Positions 26,380 through 34,901 of a stretch of 64,000 nucleotides of DNA are shown here, piece by piece; position 1 is the first letter of the stretch; each line of letters begins with the position of its first letter. Under the pieces are notes generated by a model. That model made no database searches. It had not been told where the DNA came from and was given only the letters and a program-made list of their open reading frames with translations. The stretch is from the NCBI RefSeq assembly GCF_013376415.1, contig NZ_WYET01000001.1, positions 124,001 to 188,000 of the forward strand, in the 5' to 3' direction. The position numbers and the translations under genes are program-made. The stretch comes from Flagellimonas chongwuensis (GTDB taxonomy: Bacteria; Bacteroidota; Bacteroidia; Flavobacteriales; Flavobacteriaceae).

Positions 26380-26724
26380 TTAGTAGCACCAGCTTCTATA
26401 GCCTCCCCTTAGGTCGTAGACTTTGGCGAAGCCCAATTCTACCAATCGTCTCGCCGCCTTTTGGCTTCTGTTTCCGGATTGGCAATAAATAAATACCGGG
26501 GCATCTTTCTTTAACTTGGAAAATGCTGACTCGAAAGCGGAACCTTGAAAAAAGTCAATGTTCTTGGCTCCTTTGATATGACCAGAAGCAAACTCCGCCT
26601 TGGTCCTTATATCCACTAATTGCACCTTTCCTCTGGATATGGCTTCCTTATATTCTTCCCTATCCATTACTTGGATTTCATCGGGAAGGTTATGTTCTTT
26701 GAACAAAAAACCTAGTATTGACAT
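26380..26724 (-). CDS. Single-domain rhodanese
   Basis: The 114-residue product is a complete rhodanese domain. The active-site loop CQSGNRS has the catalytic Cys in the usual context, and the N-terminal VDIRTKAEFASGHIKGA is the CDC25-like signature. It transfers sulfane sulfur between thiol carriers. The promoter upstream (26746-26789) carries the shared palindromic operator. It is followed by the HMA protein in one operon. Confidence 0.93.
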   Translation of the reverse strand: MSILGFLFKEHNLPDEIQVMDREEYKEAISRGKVQLVDIRTKAEFASGHIKGAKNIDFFQGSAFESAFSKLKKDAPVFIYCQSGNRSQKAARRLVELGFAKVYDLRGGYRSWCY

Positions 26725-26745
26725 AGTCCCATTGTTTTATGAGAC

Positions 26746-26789
26746 CAAAGTACACCATACACCCCATCGAGTTCAGTAACCACGGTTAC
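26746..26789 (-). promoter_or_regulatory. Promoter and operator of the rhodanese operon
   Basis: The perfect palindrome GTAAC-CACG-GTTAC is at 26776-26789. On the minus strand GTACTTTG ends at 26746, so TTTG is 36.5 bp from the palindrome centre as at the other promoters, although the TA lies one base closer. Confidence 0.7.
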
Positions 26790-26828
26790 ACAGTGCCATT
26801 TTTTTAATCAATTCCAGTGGGTTTTGTC

Positions 26829-28244
26829 TTATTTCAATGTTGTAGGGCAAACGTAGTCCGTAACCGGTATTCCAGCCTTTTTAATATCGGCAAAGCCACC
26901 AGCTACATCCACTAAGTTATGGATTCCCCTACTTTTTAATATGGAAGAGGCAATCATACTACGATATCCTCCCGCGCAATGGACATAAAAGGTCTCTTTT
27001 TCCGGAAATTCCGATAAGTGGTCGTTGATGTAATCCAAAGGTGTCAAGTTTGCATTTTCCACATGCTCCGCCTGATACTCAGATTCCTTTCGGACATCGT
27101 AAACAGGAACCTCCTCCTTTTCTTCCATCAATTCTTTAAGCTCTTCTGCATTGATGCTGTCCACGGTATCCGCTTCTTTTCCAGCTGCCTTCCATGCCTC
27201 TATTCCGCCTTTTAAAAACCCTAAGGTGTGGTCAAACCCAACACGGGACAATCGAGTGATGGTCTCTTCTTCCCTACCTTCGGGAGTCACCAAAAGTATC
27301 GGTTGCTTTACATCGGCGACCAATGCTCCCACCCATGGGGCAAAACTTCCATCCAACCCAATAAATATAGACCTGGGAACATGTCCTTTTGCAAATTCAT
27401 CTTGATGGCGCACATCGAGCACTATGGCTCCTGTTTCGTTGGCAGCCGCTTCAAAGGCTTCCGGTGTAAGGGCCCGGGTACCTCTTTCCAACACTTTATC
27501 GATATCCTCGTAACCCTCTTTGTTCATTTTTACGTTGAGCGGGAAGTATTGAGGCGGGGGCAACAAGCCATCGGTCACTTCGTCGATAAATTCATCCCGG
27601 GTCATGTCCGCCCTAAGGGCATAGTTCATCTTTTTCTGATTGCCCAAGGTGTCCACGGTTTCCTTCATCATATTTTTTCCGCACGCGGAACCAGCACCAT
27701 GTGCCGGATAAACGATTACATCGTCTGCCAATGGCATAATCTTGTTGCGCAGACTATCGAACAAGGTCCCCGCCAGTTCTTCTTGGGTCATATGGGCCGC
27801 TTTTTGGGCCAAATCCGGACGGCCAACATCTCCAAGGAACAAGGTGTCCCCACTAAAAATGGCATGATCCCTTCCATTTTCGTCCCTCAACAAATAGGTA
27901 GTGCTCTCCATGGTATGACCGGGTGTATGCAATGCCACTATGGTGATCTTACCCAGTTTAAACTCCTGCTGGTCTTTGGCAATAATGGCATCAAAAGAGG
28001 GTTCTGCCGTTGGGCCGTAGACAATGGGCGCCCCAGTTTCTTTGGATAGCGTAAGGTGTCCGCTTACAAAATCGGCATGGAAGTGTGTCTCAAAAATGTA
28101 TTTGATCTTTGCTCCGCTCTCCTTTGCCGTTTTCAAATAGGGGTCGATCTCCCGCAATGGGTCGATTATCGCCGCTTCCCCTTCGCTCTCTATGTAGTAG
28201 GCACCTTGTGCAAGACAGCCTGTATATATCTGTTCTATTTTCAT
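26829..28244 (-). CDS. Persulfide dioxygenase-like beta-lactamase domain fused to two rhodanese domains
   Basis: The 471-residue product starts with a glyoxalase II/ETHE1-like metallo-beta-lactamase domain (about 1-240): ETHFHADFVSGH binds the metal, with HTPGHT, SGDTLF and YPAHG following. Two rhodanese domains come next. The first (about 260-355) reads LVTPEGREEE where the Cys should be and is inactive; the second (about 365-465) has VHCAGGYRS with the catalytic Cys. The family oxidises glutathione or other low-molecular-weight persulfide to sulfite, and the rhodanese supplies sulfur or forms thiosulfate. It would feed the sulfite dehydrogenase nearby. Confidence 0.92.
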   Translation of the reverse strand: MKIEQIYTGCLAQGAYYIESEGEAAIIDPLREIDPYLKTAKESGAKIKYIFETHFHADFVSGHLTLSKETGAPIVYGPTAEPSFDAIIAKDQQEFKLGKITIVALHTPGHTMESTTYLLRDENGRDHAIFSGDTLFLGDVGRPDLAQKAAHMTQEELAGTLFDSLRNKIMPLADDVIVYPAHGAGSACGKNMMKETVDTLGNQKKMNYALRADMTRDEFIDEVTDGLLPPPQYFPLNVKMNKEGYEDIDKVLERGTRALTPEAFEAAANETGAIVLDVRHQDEFAKGHVPRSIFIGLDGSFAPWVGALVADVKQPILLVTPEGREEETITRLSRVGFDHTLGFLKGGIEAWKAAGKEADTVDSINAEELKELMEEKEEVPVYDVRKESEYQAEHVENANLTPLDYINDHLSEFPEKETFYVHCAGGYRSMIASSILKSRGIHNLVDVAGGFADIKKAGIPVTDYVCPTTLK

Positions 28245-28258
28245 ATTTTCGATTTTTT

Positions 28259-28302
28259 CAAATATAGTATTCCGAATCCTTAAGTTCAGTTACCAAAGTT
28301 AC
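28259..28302 (-). promoter_or_regulatory. Promoter and operator of the dioxygenase-rhodanese gene
   Basis: On the minus strand a perfect -7 box, TATATTTG, occupies 28266-28259. The operator-like sequence GTTAC-CAAA-GTTAC (28289-28302 on the plus strand) has one half-site mismatch and is centred 36.5 bp from the box's last base. The distal half overlaps the stop codon of the SulP gene. Confidence 0.68.
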
Positions 28303-30032
28303 AAAGTCCTTCTTTTGGACTGGAGCGACACCTTTTTTTGCATAAGGCTCCGCTCATTCTGTTCGTTACATCCATTCACGGCATCAATGGTCTGCACATA
28401 GAGGTTTTCCTCCCCTAGGATGTCCACGATTCCGCTACTGTACAAAATATCCCTTGTCGGACCTATGGCCGCTGCGATCAAAAAGTGGATGTCGCGGTGC
28501 CTTAGATCCAAGATAATGCGCTCCAACATGGAAGCGGCGCTGCTATCAATATAATTGATGGGTTCCGCATTTAAAATGATATATTGCAGGACAGGCCCCT
28601 TTTTATCTATCTGCCGGTAAAGTTGCTTTTTGAAATAATCCTTGTTACCGAAATACAATTGTGCATCGAATCTTATGACGAGCTTATCGGCTTCCACCTC
28701 CACATCGCCCGAAAAACGGTCAATATTCTTAAAATAACTTGTGTCCTTGATTCTTCCCAAGACCGCCATATGTGGCTTGGAAATTCGGTAGACCAACAAC
28801 ATCAAGGACAACAGTACTCCGAACAGTATTCCCTCCATCAAACCGATGAACAATGTCATCAAAAATGTAGCGACGAGCAATAAAAATTCATCCTTTCTAT
28901 TCTTCCAAAGTACCCAAGGATACCTTAAATCTACTAGGCCCGATACCGAAACAATTATGATCGCCCCCAACACCACTGCTGGAAGGTTATAGAACAAAGG
29001 GGTAAGAAAAAGCAATACACCTGCAATAATCAGGGTGCTAAATATCAATGACATTCCTGTTTTAGCTCCGGCTTTATCGTTCACGGCGGTTCTCGAAAAA
29101 CTTCCAGATACCGAAAAGGACTGGAAGAATGAACCTAACATATTGGCAATACCCAATGCCCTGAGTTCTTGGTTTGCGTCCAATTCATACTCAGGATGCT
29201 TTTCCTCCACCGTCTTGGCTATGGAAACGGATTCCATAAACCCAAATAGGGCCACCGTTATGGCTATGGGCATAAGTTGTCCCATTTTGTCCCACTGGAA
29301 CTCAGGGGCCTGAAAACCTGGAAGTCCCTTTGGAATATTCCCCACGATATGGACTCCCGCCGTATTAAGCTTAAAGATAACCACGGCCAAAATGCCCAAT
29401 ACCACCAAGAACAGTGGCACTGGCAATTTTTTGTTGAATCTGTTCAACAGAACTATAAATAGTATGGATCCCAAACCCATAACAAGGGTTGGCCAATGAA
29501 TGTAGGGCAAGCTTAGAAATATATTCGCTAAAAGTTCATGTATTCTACCTGACTGGGCAAAATGGGTCCCCAATATATGGTTCAGTTGACCAAAACCTAT
29601 GAGAAGTGCTGCAGCAGATGTAAATCCGCTTATGACCGGTTTGGACAAAAAATTGACAAAAAAGCCCATTTTCAATATTCCCATGAGCAACTGCAGCCCC
29701 CCGATAAGCAAAGTCAGGAAAAGTACTGTTGTGATATAGTCTTCCTTGCTGATTAGATTCAAGGCTCCAACACCTGCTGCTACCAATAATGAATCCATGG
29801 CCACAGGTCCCACCGCCAGCTGCCTTGAAGTTCCCATCAAGGCATAGACAAACTGGGGTACCAACGCCGCGTACAATCCATAAATAGGTGGCATACCGGC
29901 AATCATGGCATAGGCCATACCTTGGGGAATCAACATGATTCCCACCGTAAGACCTGCCACCAAATCGCTGTTGAACTTTGAGCGATCATAGTTGGAGATC
30001 CACGATAAAAAAGGAAATATCCTTTTGAGCAT
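28299..30032 (-). CDS. SulP-family anion permease with STAS domain
   Basis: The ATG at 30032 is chosen because the alternative TTG at 30050 lies inside the -7 box. The 577-residue protein has 10-12 membrane helices with the SulP signature near the N-terminus (GIMLIPQGMAYAMIAGMPPIYGLYAAL) shown here only in part by GIMLIPQGMAYAM, and a C-terminal STAS domain (about 430-560) with IDSSAASML. It carries sulfate or related anions. With sulfite dehydrogenase and the dioxygenase fusion next door, sulfate or sulfite movement is likely. Its promoter carries a degenerate form of the shared operator. Confidence 0.93.
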   Translation of the reverse strand: MLKRIFPFLSWISNYDRSKFNSDLVAGLTVGIMLIPQGMAYAMIAGMPPIYGLYAALVPQFVYALMGTSRQLAVGPVAMDSLLVAAGVGALNLISKEDYITTVLFLTLLIGGLQLLMGILKMGFFVNFLSKPVISGFTSAAALLIGFGQLNHILGTHFAQSGRIHELLANIFLSLPYIHWPTLVMGLGSILFIVLLNRFNKKLPVPLFLVVLGILAVVIFKLNTAGVHIVGNIPKGLPGFQAPEFQWDKMGQLMPIAITVALFGFMESVSIAKTVEEKHPEYELDANQELRALGIANMLGSFFQSFSVSGSFSRTAVNDKAGAKTGMSLIFSTLIIAGVLLFLTPLFYNLPAVVLGAIIIVSVSGLVDLRYPWVLWKNRKDEFLLLVATFLMTLFIGLMEGILFGVLLSLMLLVYRISKPHMAVLGRIKDTSYFKNIDRFSGDVEVEADKLVIRFDAQLYFGNKDYFKKQLYRQIDKKGPVLQYIILNAEPINYIDSSAASMLERIILDLRHRDIHFLIAAAIGPTRDILYSSGIVDILGEENLYVQTIDAVNGCNEQNERSLMQKKVSLQSKRRTL

Positions 30033-30047
30033 GCAATTGTTTTTATG

Positions 30048-30091
30048 CAAAATTACGCAGCCTAACTGGAACCTACGGTAACAAAGGGCAC
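30048..30091 (-). promoter_or_regulatory. Promoter and degenerate operator of the SulP gene
   Basis: A perfect -7 box, TAATTTTG, lies on the minus strand at 30055-30048. GTAAC-AAAG-GGCAC (30078-30091) keeps one perfect half-site and two mismatches in the other, and its centre is again 36.5 bp from the last base of the box. Confidence 0.62.
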
Positions 30092-30095
30092 AGAC

Positions 30096-30728
30096 CTAAA
30101 GGTCTATGACGTGTATGTAATTTCGGTGCAAGACCAGTTTTTTCATTTTTTCAAGTTTCTTGAGCAATCTGGATACCACTACCCTTGAGGTATGAAGATC
30201 ATACGCTATTTCCTGATGGGTATTTCGGATTCGGTCGTCATTGGTTACCTCCACCTTCTTTTTAAGGTAGTCCACCAACCGCTGGTCCAAGTTTTTAAAG
30301 GCAATGCTATCCACTGTCTGCAACAATTCGTTTAAACGGTTTTGATAACTTTCAAAAACATAGTTTCGCCACCCCTTATATTTGGCCATCCACTCCTCCA
30401 TTTTTTGAACCGGCACCATCACCATTTTGGTATCGGTCTCTGTTATGGCCCTGATCTCACTTTTGGTCTGACCCATGCAGCATGCCATGGTCACCGAACA
30501 GGTTTCTCCCTGCTCCAAATAATATAAAAGTAGTTCATCTCCCTCTTCATCCTCCCGAAGCACTTTAATTGCTCCCGACAACAATAAGGGTATACTTCTT
30601 ATGTATTGCCCAATATCCATTATGGTTTCTCCCGCGGGCACTTCCATTAATCTTCCTTCTTGAAGGATTTCATCGATAAGGGACTGCTCAAAATGACTGC
30701 TGAATATCTCTAAAAGGTCTTCTTTCAT
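30096..30728 (-). CDS. Crp/Fnr-family transcription regulator
   Basis: The 210-residue product has a cyclic-nucleotide-binding-like beta-barrel (about 10-120), a dimerisation helix, and a C-terminal winged helix with HTSRVVSRLLKKLEKM as recognition region. The barrel contains Cys77, Cys83 and Cys84 in GETCSVTMACC, at the place where other family members bind their effector, so redox or sulfane sulfur sensing is possible. It is the only regulator inside the sulfur island and lies next to SulP. It is the best candidate for the GTAAC-N4-GTTAC operators, whose 5-4-5 layout equals that of FNR sites. Confidence 0.88.
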   Translation of the reverse strand: MKEDLLEIFSSHFEQSLIDEILQEGRLMEVPAGETIMDIGQYIRSIPLLLSGAIKVLREDEEGDELLLYYLEQGETCSVTMACCMGQTKSEIRAITETDTKMVMVPVQKMEEWMAKYKGWRNYVFESYQNRLNELLQTVDSIAFKNLDQRLVDYLKKKVEVTNDDRIRNTHQEIAYDLHTSRVVVSRLLKKLEKMKKLVLHRNYIHVIDL

Positions 30729-30800
30729 AGTAAACTGATACGCTCCTCTAAGGTAACTATTTTAGAGAATATGGCCCTTTGCCAAAATGTCCAAAAATGC

Positions 30801-30827
30801 AAGACCCGCACCTAGGGCACGGGTCTT
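30801..30827 (-). terminator. Intrinsic terminator after the phosphatase operon
   Basis: The stem AAGACCCG / CGGGTCTT with an 11-nt loop is followed on the minus strand by GCATTTTTGG. It lies 34 bp after the stop codon at 30861 and separates the phosphonate-type locus from the Crp/Fnr gene. Confidence 0.78.
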
Positions 30828-30860
30828 TGCGGTAACGCAAACTAATAAACGAACTTAAAC

Positions 30861-31934
30861 TTATAATTTCATGGGCTTGCCCTCGATTTCTTTAGGAATG
30901 GGCATGTCCAATATTTTTAGAATGGTCGGTGCAATCTGATTGGTGTACAATTGTTCGCTCTGCTTGACTTCGCCTTTGTGAGCAATGCTGTTTCCAAAAG
31001 CTATCATCCAAACGGAGCCTGCCCCATTGATATCGCTTCCGTGACTTCTCCATGTGTCCAAAGGCTCGGTACCCCGGCCATGGTCCGTAGTGATCAAAAA
31101 CACGGTTTGGTCCTTATAAAAGTCATTTTGTTGGGTAAATTCCCATAAATCTTTGATCAATGCATCGGTATTGTGGGCCGATTTTAAATAGGCTTGATAA
31201 TCCCCATCGTGAGCAAAATCATCGGTTTCTCCGTAGGAAATGAAAACCAATTTTGGGTGCTTCTTTTTCATGTGTTCCAAGGCATAATGATGGGTGAATG
31301 CATCCAAACGGACCGTGCCCCAAGGACTTGGTATCTGGTCCTGAAGCTCGTTCAAAAACTCCTCCCTGGCATTCAAATTATCGGTGGCCTTCTCAAATCC
31401 CGCATTTACTGGAACTCCCGAGCGCTCTTCGTTAACTATAGAGGGAAAAACATCCCAGCTACCAAAGGCAGCTACTTTACCTTTTCCTTCGGGCGTACTG
31501 TTGTAGCGCTCCAAAATGGTGGTGTTGGGGTTTGGGATTTTATCATTGCTTCGAATGTTTTCATCATCCGCAGTTCCTGTCAAAATTTCGTTGTAACCCG
31601 GGTAAGAGAACCACATGGAGTTGGTCAAATCTACTTTGCTTTCCAACTTTCGGTTTCCATGAATTTGGCCCATCTCTTCGACTTGACCCCAAATAAAGGG
31701 CAGTAGCGCCTCCCTTCTTTCGCTCGGTGTATCCCTCCAAAAAGCTTCCTTCAGCATGTCTGCTTCGTGAACATAATCCTTGTGACCGATCAAAAGGGAA
31801 TCTGCTCCGGTAAACAGTTCCTGCCAACGGAAACCATCCAACGTTATCAAGATTACTTTGGTATCGGTATTTTGGGCATTAACCCTGAACATTGCCACTA
31901 CGGCAATCATCAAGAACAAAAAATTATTTTTCAT
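30861..31934 (-). CDS. Alkaline-phosphatase-superfamily exported protein
   Basis: The ATG at 31934 gives a 357-residue protein with signal peptide (FLMIAVVAMFRVNAQ). The alkaline phosphatase/sulfatase fold is shown by the metal site LITLDGFRWQE, the nucleophile region SYPGYNEILTG, SYGETDDFAHDGDY and TTDHGRGTE, with the late HG near SHGSDI. It should hydrolyse a phosphate or phosphonate (or phosphodiester) ester in the periplasm. Its start overlaps the stop of the upstream purple-acid-phosphatase-like gene by 11 bp, showing translational coupling. It ends the operon from SusC or from 36557. Confidence 0.87.
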   Translation of the reverse strand: MKNNFLFLMIAVVAMFRVNAQNTDTKVILITLDGFRWQELFTGADSLLIGHKDYVHEADMLKEAFWRDTPSERREALLPFIWGQVEEMGQIHGNRKLESKVDLTNSMWFSYPGYNEILTGTADDENIRSNDKIPNPNTTILERYNSTPEGKGKVAAFGSWDVFPSIVNEERSGVPVNAGFEKATDNLNAREEFLNELQDQIPSPWGTVRLDAFTHHYALEHMKKKHPKLVFISYGETDDFAHDGDYQAYLKSAHNTDALIKDLWEFTQQNDFYKDQTVFLITTDHGRGTEPLDTWRSHGSDINGAGSVWMIAFGNSIAHKGEVKQSEQLYTNQIAPTILKILDMPIPKEIEGKPMKL

Positions 31935-33528
31935 TTTCCTGTGGTGTTTTAAATGATGCTGTTTCGGACCAATCACTCCAGTTCAAGTTTTGGTCACGGT
32001 ACCGAACTTTCCAATAATAGGTGGTATTTGCTTTTAATCGTTTGGTTTTTTCATCGGTCAAATCGTCCTCTTTTTGACGGTCTTCTTCGTAATACCAGTT
32101 TTCAAATTGTTTCCAACTGTCCAAAGCCAACTTATCAAAATCAGGACTTTCCGAAACCTGCCAATGTGATGCGGCATGAAATGCACCATTTAGAGGGCTT
32201 GAAAACTCACCTGCTTTTAAGGTCGTAAATTCCGTAGTCACCGTTTTGTTATTCACAGGTGAATCTACTTTTGGGGCATTGGGCTTTTTTTCCAATCGCC
32301 AAACGGTGATGCTATCGGTAAGCTCGTTCTGACGGGACTTTACGGTATTGCCCTGACTGATTCTTTTGATAGTGAATTTAGGGTCGCTACGGTTTCCGTC
32401 GACCTCAACCATTACAAATCCATATTCATCTTGGGTAACCGTAAATTCATCATAATCCCTACCTGCAAACTCTCCCCAATTATCGATGGAGCCTCCCGCC
32501 GAGGCCACATTGATCCAAAGGTGTTTGTGGTCTCTGGATTGCCCTCGTGAATAGCCATGGGTATGACCAAAAAAGTGGATGCTTGGTTTTCCTGTTTTGG
32601 TGGAGAACGTCTCCAACATTTTTACCACTTTGCCCGTTGATTCTTCCTCGCCCGGAATCCAAAGTTCGGATTTATGTGGATGGTGGAGTTGCGCAAATAC
32701 AAAATCAATATCATCGTTCTTTTCCGTATCTGCCAGCACTTGCTCCAACCATTCGTATTGTTCACGAAGGTCACGATAGCCGTCGTTGGAATTCAATCCG
32801 ATGATTCGGGTATTGCCATAATCCTTGTACCACCAATGTTCTGCAAAGGCTGGTGTTCCATTTTCTGGAAGGCTGAAGTATTTGAAGTAGAAAACAGAGT
32901 TGCGTTCGTGGTTGCCCAAAACCGGATACACGGGGACCTCGGCAAAGAGTTTTTGTGCCGGGTCGAAGAAGTGTTCCTTCCATTGGTAATATTTGCTGCC
33001 GCTCTGCACCAGGTCGCCGGGAATCATCACCATGGCCAGATTGTCGGGCAACTTGCCTCCGTACTCCTTTTCCAAATACCGAAGAACCCCTTGATTTACG
33101 ATTTCGGAAAACTTGTCCGGATGCTGGCTATCGTATTGCATATCGCTCATGGCCACAATATTGAACGACTCTTGGTCACTTGAAAAGGGTGGTGTTTTAA
33201 ATTGATAGATATCCGATTTGGCCTTATCTGTTTTCACCCGGTAATAATACTCCGTAAAGCGTTTAAGGCCTTCCAGTTTTACGGTATGCACCCGGGATTC
33301 AGAGAAATTGATATCCTCGGCTTTCCCCGAGGTTTTTTTGCCCAGTTTTTCCGTGGTTCCCCATTCCACAATGCTTTCTTCGCCACTGGTGGTCTCCCAC
33401 ATGATGACGATGGAATTCGGTTCTGCATCTTGGAGATAAGGTTGTACCAAAATTTGGGGTTCGGTTTGCGCTGATAGTTTCATCACACCCAAACAAAGTA
33501 CAAGTAGTAGTTGGTTCGTTTTTTTCAT
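31924..33528 (-). CDS. Purple acid phosphatase-like metallophosphoesterase
   Basis: The 534-residue product has a signal peptide (LLLVLCLGVMKLSAQ), an N-terminal fibronectin-like purple acid phosphatase domain (about 25-110), and a calcineurin-like catalytic domain. Metal-ligand blocks are SDMQYD, IPGDLVQSG, LGNHERNS, LHHPHKSE and FGHTHGYSRG. A C-terminal region with FNIII-like TYYWKVRYRDQ follows. It should release phosphate from an organic substrate outside the cytoplasm. The stop codon overlaps the next phosphatase gene, and the start overlaps the PLP enzyme by 1 bp. Confidence 0.9.
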   Translation of the reverse strand: MKKTNQLLLVLCLGVMKLSAQTEPQILVQPYLQDAEPNSIVIMWETTSGEESIVEWGTTEKLGKKTSGKAEDINFSESRVHTVKLEGLKRFTEYYYRVKTDKAKSDIYQFKTPPFSSDQESFNIVAMSDMQYDSQHPDKFSEIVNQGVLRYLEKEYGGKLPDNLAMVMIPGDLVQSGSKYYQWKEHFFDPAQKLFAEVPVYPVLGNHERNSVFYFKYFSLPENGTPAFAEHWWYKDYGNTRIIGLNSNDGYRDLREQYEWLEQVLADTEKNDDIDFVFAQLHHPHKSELWIPGEEESTGKVVKMLETFSTKTGKPSIHFFGHTHGYSRGQSRDHKHLWINVASAGGSIDNWGEFAGRDYDEFTVTQDEYGFVMVEVDGNRSDPKFTIKRISQGNTVKSRQNELTDSITVWRLEKKPNAPKVDSPVNNKTVTTEFTTLKAGEFSSPLNGAFHAASHWQVSESPDFDKLALDSWKQFENWYYEEDRQKEDDLTDEKTKRLKANTTYYWKVRYRDQNLNWSDWSETASFKTPQENEK

Positions 33529-34895
33529 TAGGCGATATGGTTTGTTTTTAAAAAGGCAGAGTTCAATATTTCAAATGCTTTTTCCAGTTCTTCTCTTGTT
33601 ATGGTCAATGGTGGAGAAAGCTGTAGCACGTTTCCTTTGGAAACTTTAAAACTTAATCCTTGTTTTAGGCACTCGTACATAATTTCTTCGGCTTCGGCTG
33701 TTGCTTTTTCTTTGGTCGTTCTGTTAGTCACCAGTTCAATGCCCCATAAAAGACCAACACCCCGCACATCTCCGATCAATGAATATTTTCGGTGCATTTT
33801 GTACAAGGATTTTCTCATGAATTCTTCATCCTCCTTCACTTTTTGCAAGATGTTTTCCTCTTCCAAAACCTCTAAAAGCGTCAAGCCGGCCATGGATCCC
33901 AACGGACTTTTTTCATGGGTATAGTGCCCGAGGGAAATATGTCCGAATTTGTTGTATTCTTCACGGGTAACAATCGCTGCTTGAGGGATAATTCCACCCC
34001 CCAATCCTTTACCCAAGCAGAGAATGTCCGGTTCAATATCAAAAAGCTCGTAGGCGAACATAGTTCCCGTTCTTCCAAAAGCGATGGGGATTTCATCCAA
34101 AATCAGTAAAACACCATGTTTGGTACAAAGTTCCCTAGCTGCTTTCCAGAATTTTTTTGATGGGATCTGCACATCGGTGTTGCGAATGGTCTCCGCTAAA
34201 AAAGCTCCAATTTGATGGTCTTTCTCCAAAACATACTGCAAATACTCCAATGCCTTGTCCTCATTACCCTCAAATATACCACGATAGGTTATTGGTGGCG
34301 GAATGCGTTCCACACCGGGCATTAATGGCCCCATATGCTCTTGGAAGATCGCTTCGCCCCCAACACTTATGGCATCCAAAGATGCACCGTGGAACGAGTC
34401 CCAAAAAGAGACGACTTTATGCTTACCAGTAATGGCCCTTGCCAATTTTAGGGCAATGCCAATGGCCGAGCTTCCGTTGGGGGTCATTAGGATGCGGTTA
34501 AGGCCCTTTGGAGTGTAAGAGGTCAATTTCTCCGCAAATTGAATAGCGGTCTCATTGGCGTAGCGTCTGGTGGAAAACGTCAAGTTTTGCAGCTGCTCCG
34601 TTAGTCGAGCGACCAGTTTTGGATGCGAAAACCCGATTTGGTGCACGTTGTTTCCATGAAAATCGAGGTACTTTTTGCCCGATACACTGATCATGTGCGA
34701 GCCATCACAATTTTGGAGCACGTCCAAACAAGGTGTGGACATGGATTGATGCATAAAATATTTGGCGTCCTTTTCCAGTAGCTCTTGGGTTTCATCGCCA
34801 ACTTCGTTCTGCAACCATGCTCTCCGCGCAGGAGTTAGGTTGATGTCGCCCTCCACAACAGATTCTGAGTTGTGCTTGTTGCGCTTTTGCTTCAT
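33528..34895 (-). CDS. pbfA: Class III aminotransferase-fold PLP lyase, PbfA-like
   Basis: The 455-residue product has the fold-type I class III aminotransferase layout: substrate site DFHGNNVHQIGF, PLP-phosphate region PNGSSAIGIALK, the Asp that contacts the cofactor in LILDEIPIAFGRTG, and the Schiff-base Lys in LCLGKGLGGG. The HGNNVHQIGFSHP block matches what I recall of PbfA, a lyase that removes ammonia from (R)-1-hydroxy-2-aminoethylphosphonate to give phosphonoacetaldehyde. The PhnX-like hydrolase and FAD oxidoreductase of the same locus support that reading. An ordinary aminotransferase remains possible. There is no signal peptide, so it acts in the cytoplasm. Confidence 0.72.
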   Translation of the reverse strand: MKQKRNKHNSESVVEGDINLTPARRAWLQNEVGDETQELLEKDAKYFMHQSMSTPCLDVLQNCDGSHMISVSGKKYLDFHGNNVHQIGFSHPKLVARLTEQLQNLTFSTRRYANETAIQFAEKLTSYTPKGLNRILMTPNGSSAIGIALKLARAITGKHKVVSFWDSFHGASLDAISVGGEAIFQEHMGPLMPGVERIPPPITYRGIFEGNEDKALEYLQYVLEKDHQIGAFLAETIRNTDVQIPSKKFWKAARELCTKHGVLLILDEIPIAFGRTGTMFAYELFDIEPDILCLGKGLGGGIIPQAAIVTREEYNKFGHISLGHYTHEKSPLGSMAGLTLLEVLEEENILQKVKEDEEFMRKSLYKMHRKYSLIGDVRGVGLLWGIELVTNRTTKEKATAEAEEIMYECLKQGLSFKVSKGNVLQLSPPLTITREELEKAFEILNSAFLKTNHIA

Positions 34896-34901
34896 TCTTT
34901 G

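Noticed and set aside
27228..28049. 273-codon plus-strand open frame opposite the dioxygenase-rhodanese gene
   Set aside because: It is the shadow of a gene with clear metallo-beta-lactamase and rhodanese motifs. The antisense translation is rich in His, Cys and Phe with no domain pattern.
30746..30767. CTCTAA-N10-TTAGAG and GGTAAC upstream of the Crp/Fnr gene as a further member of the shared operator set
   Set aside because: Only one half-site matches and the expected -7 element at the fixed distance would fall inside the coding region, so it was left out of the regulon.
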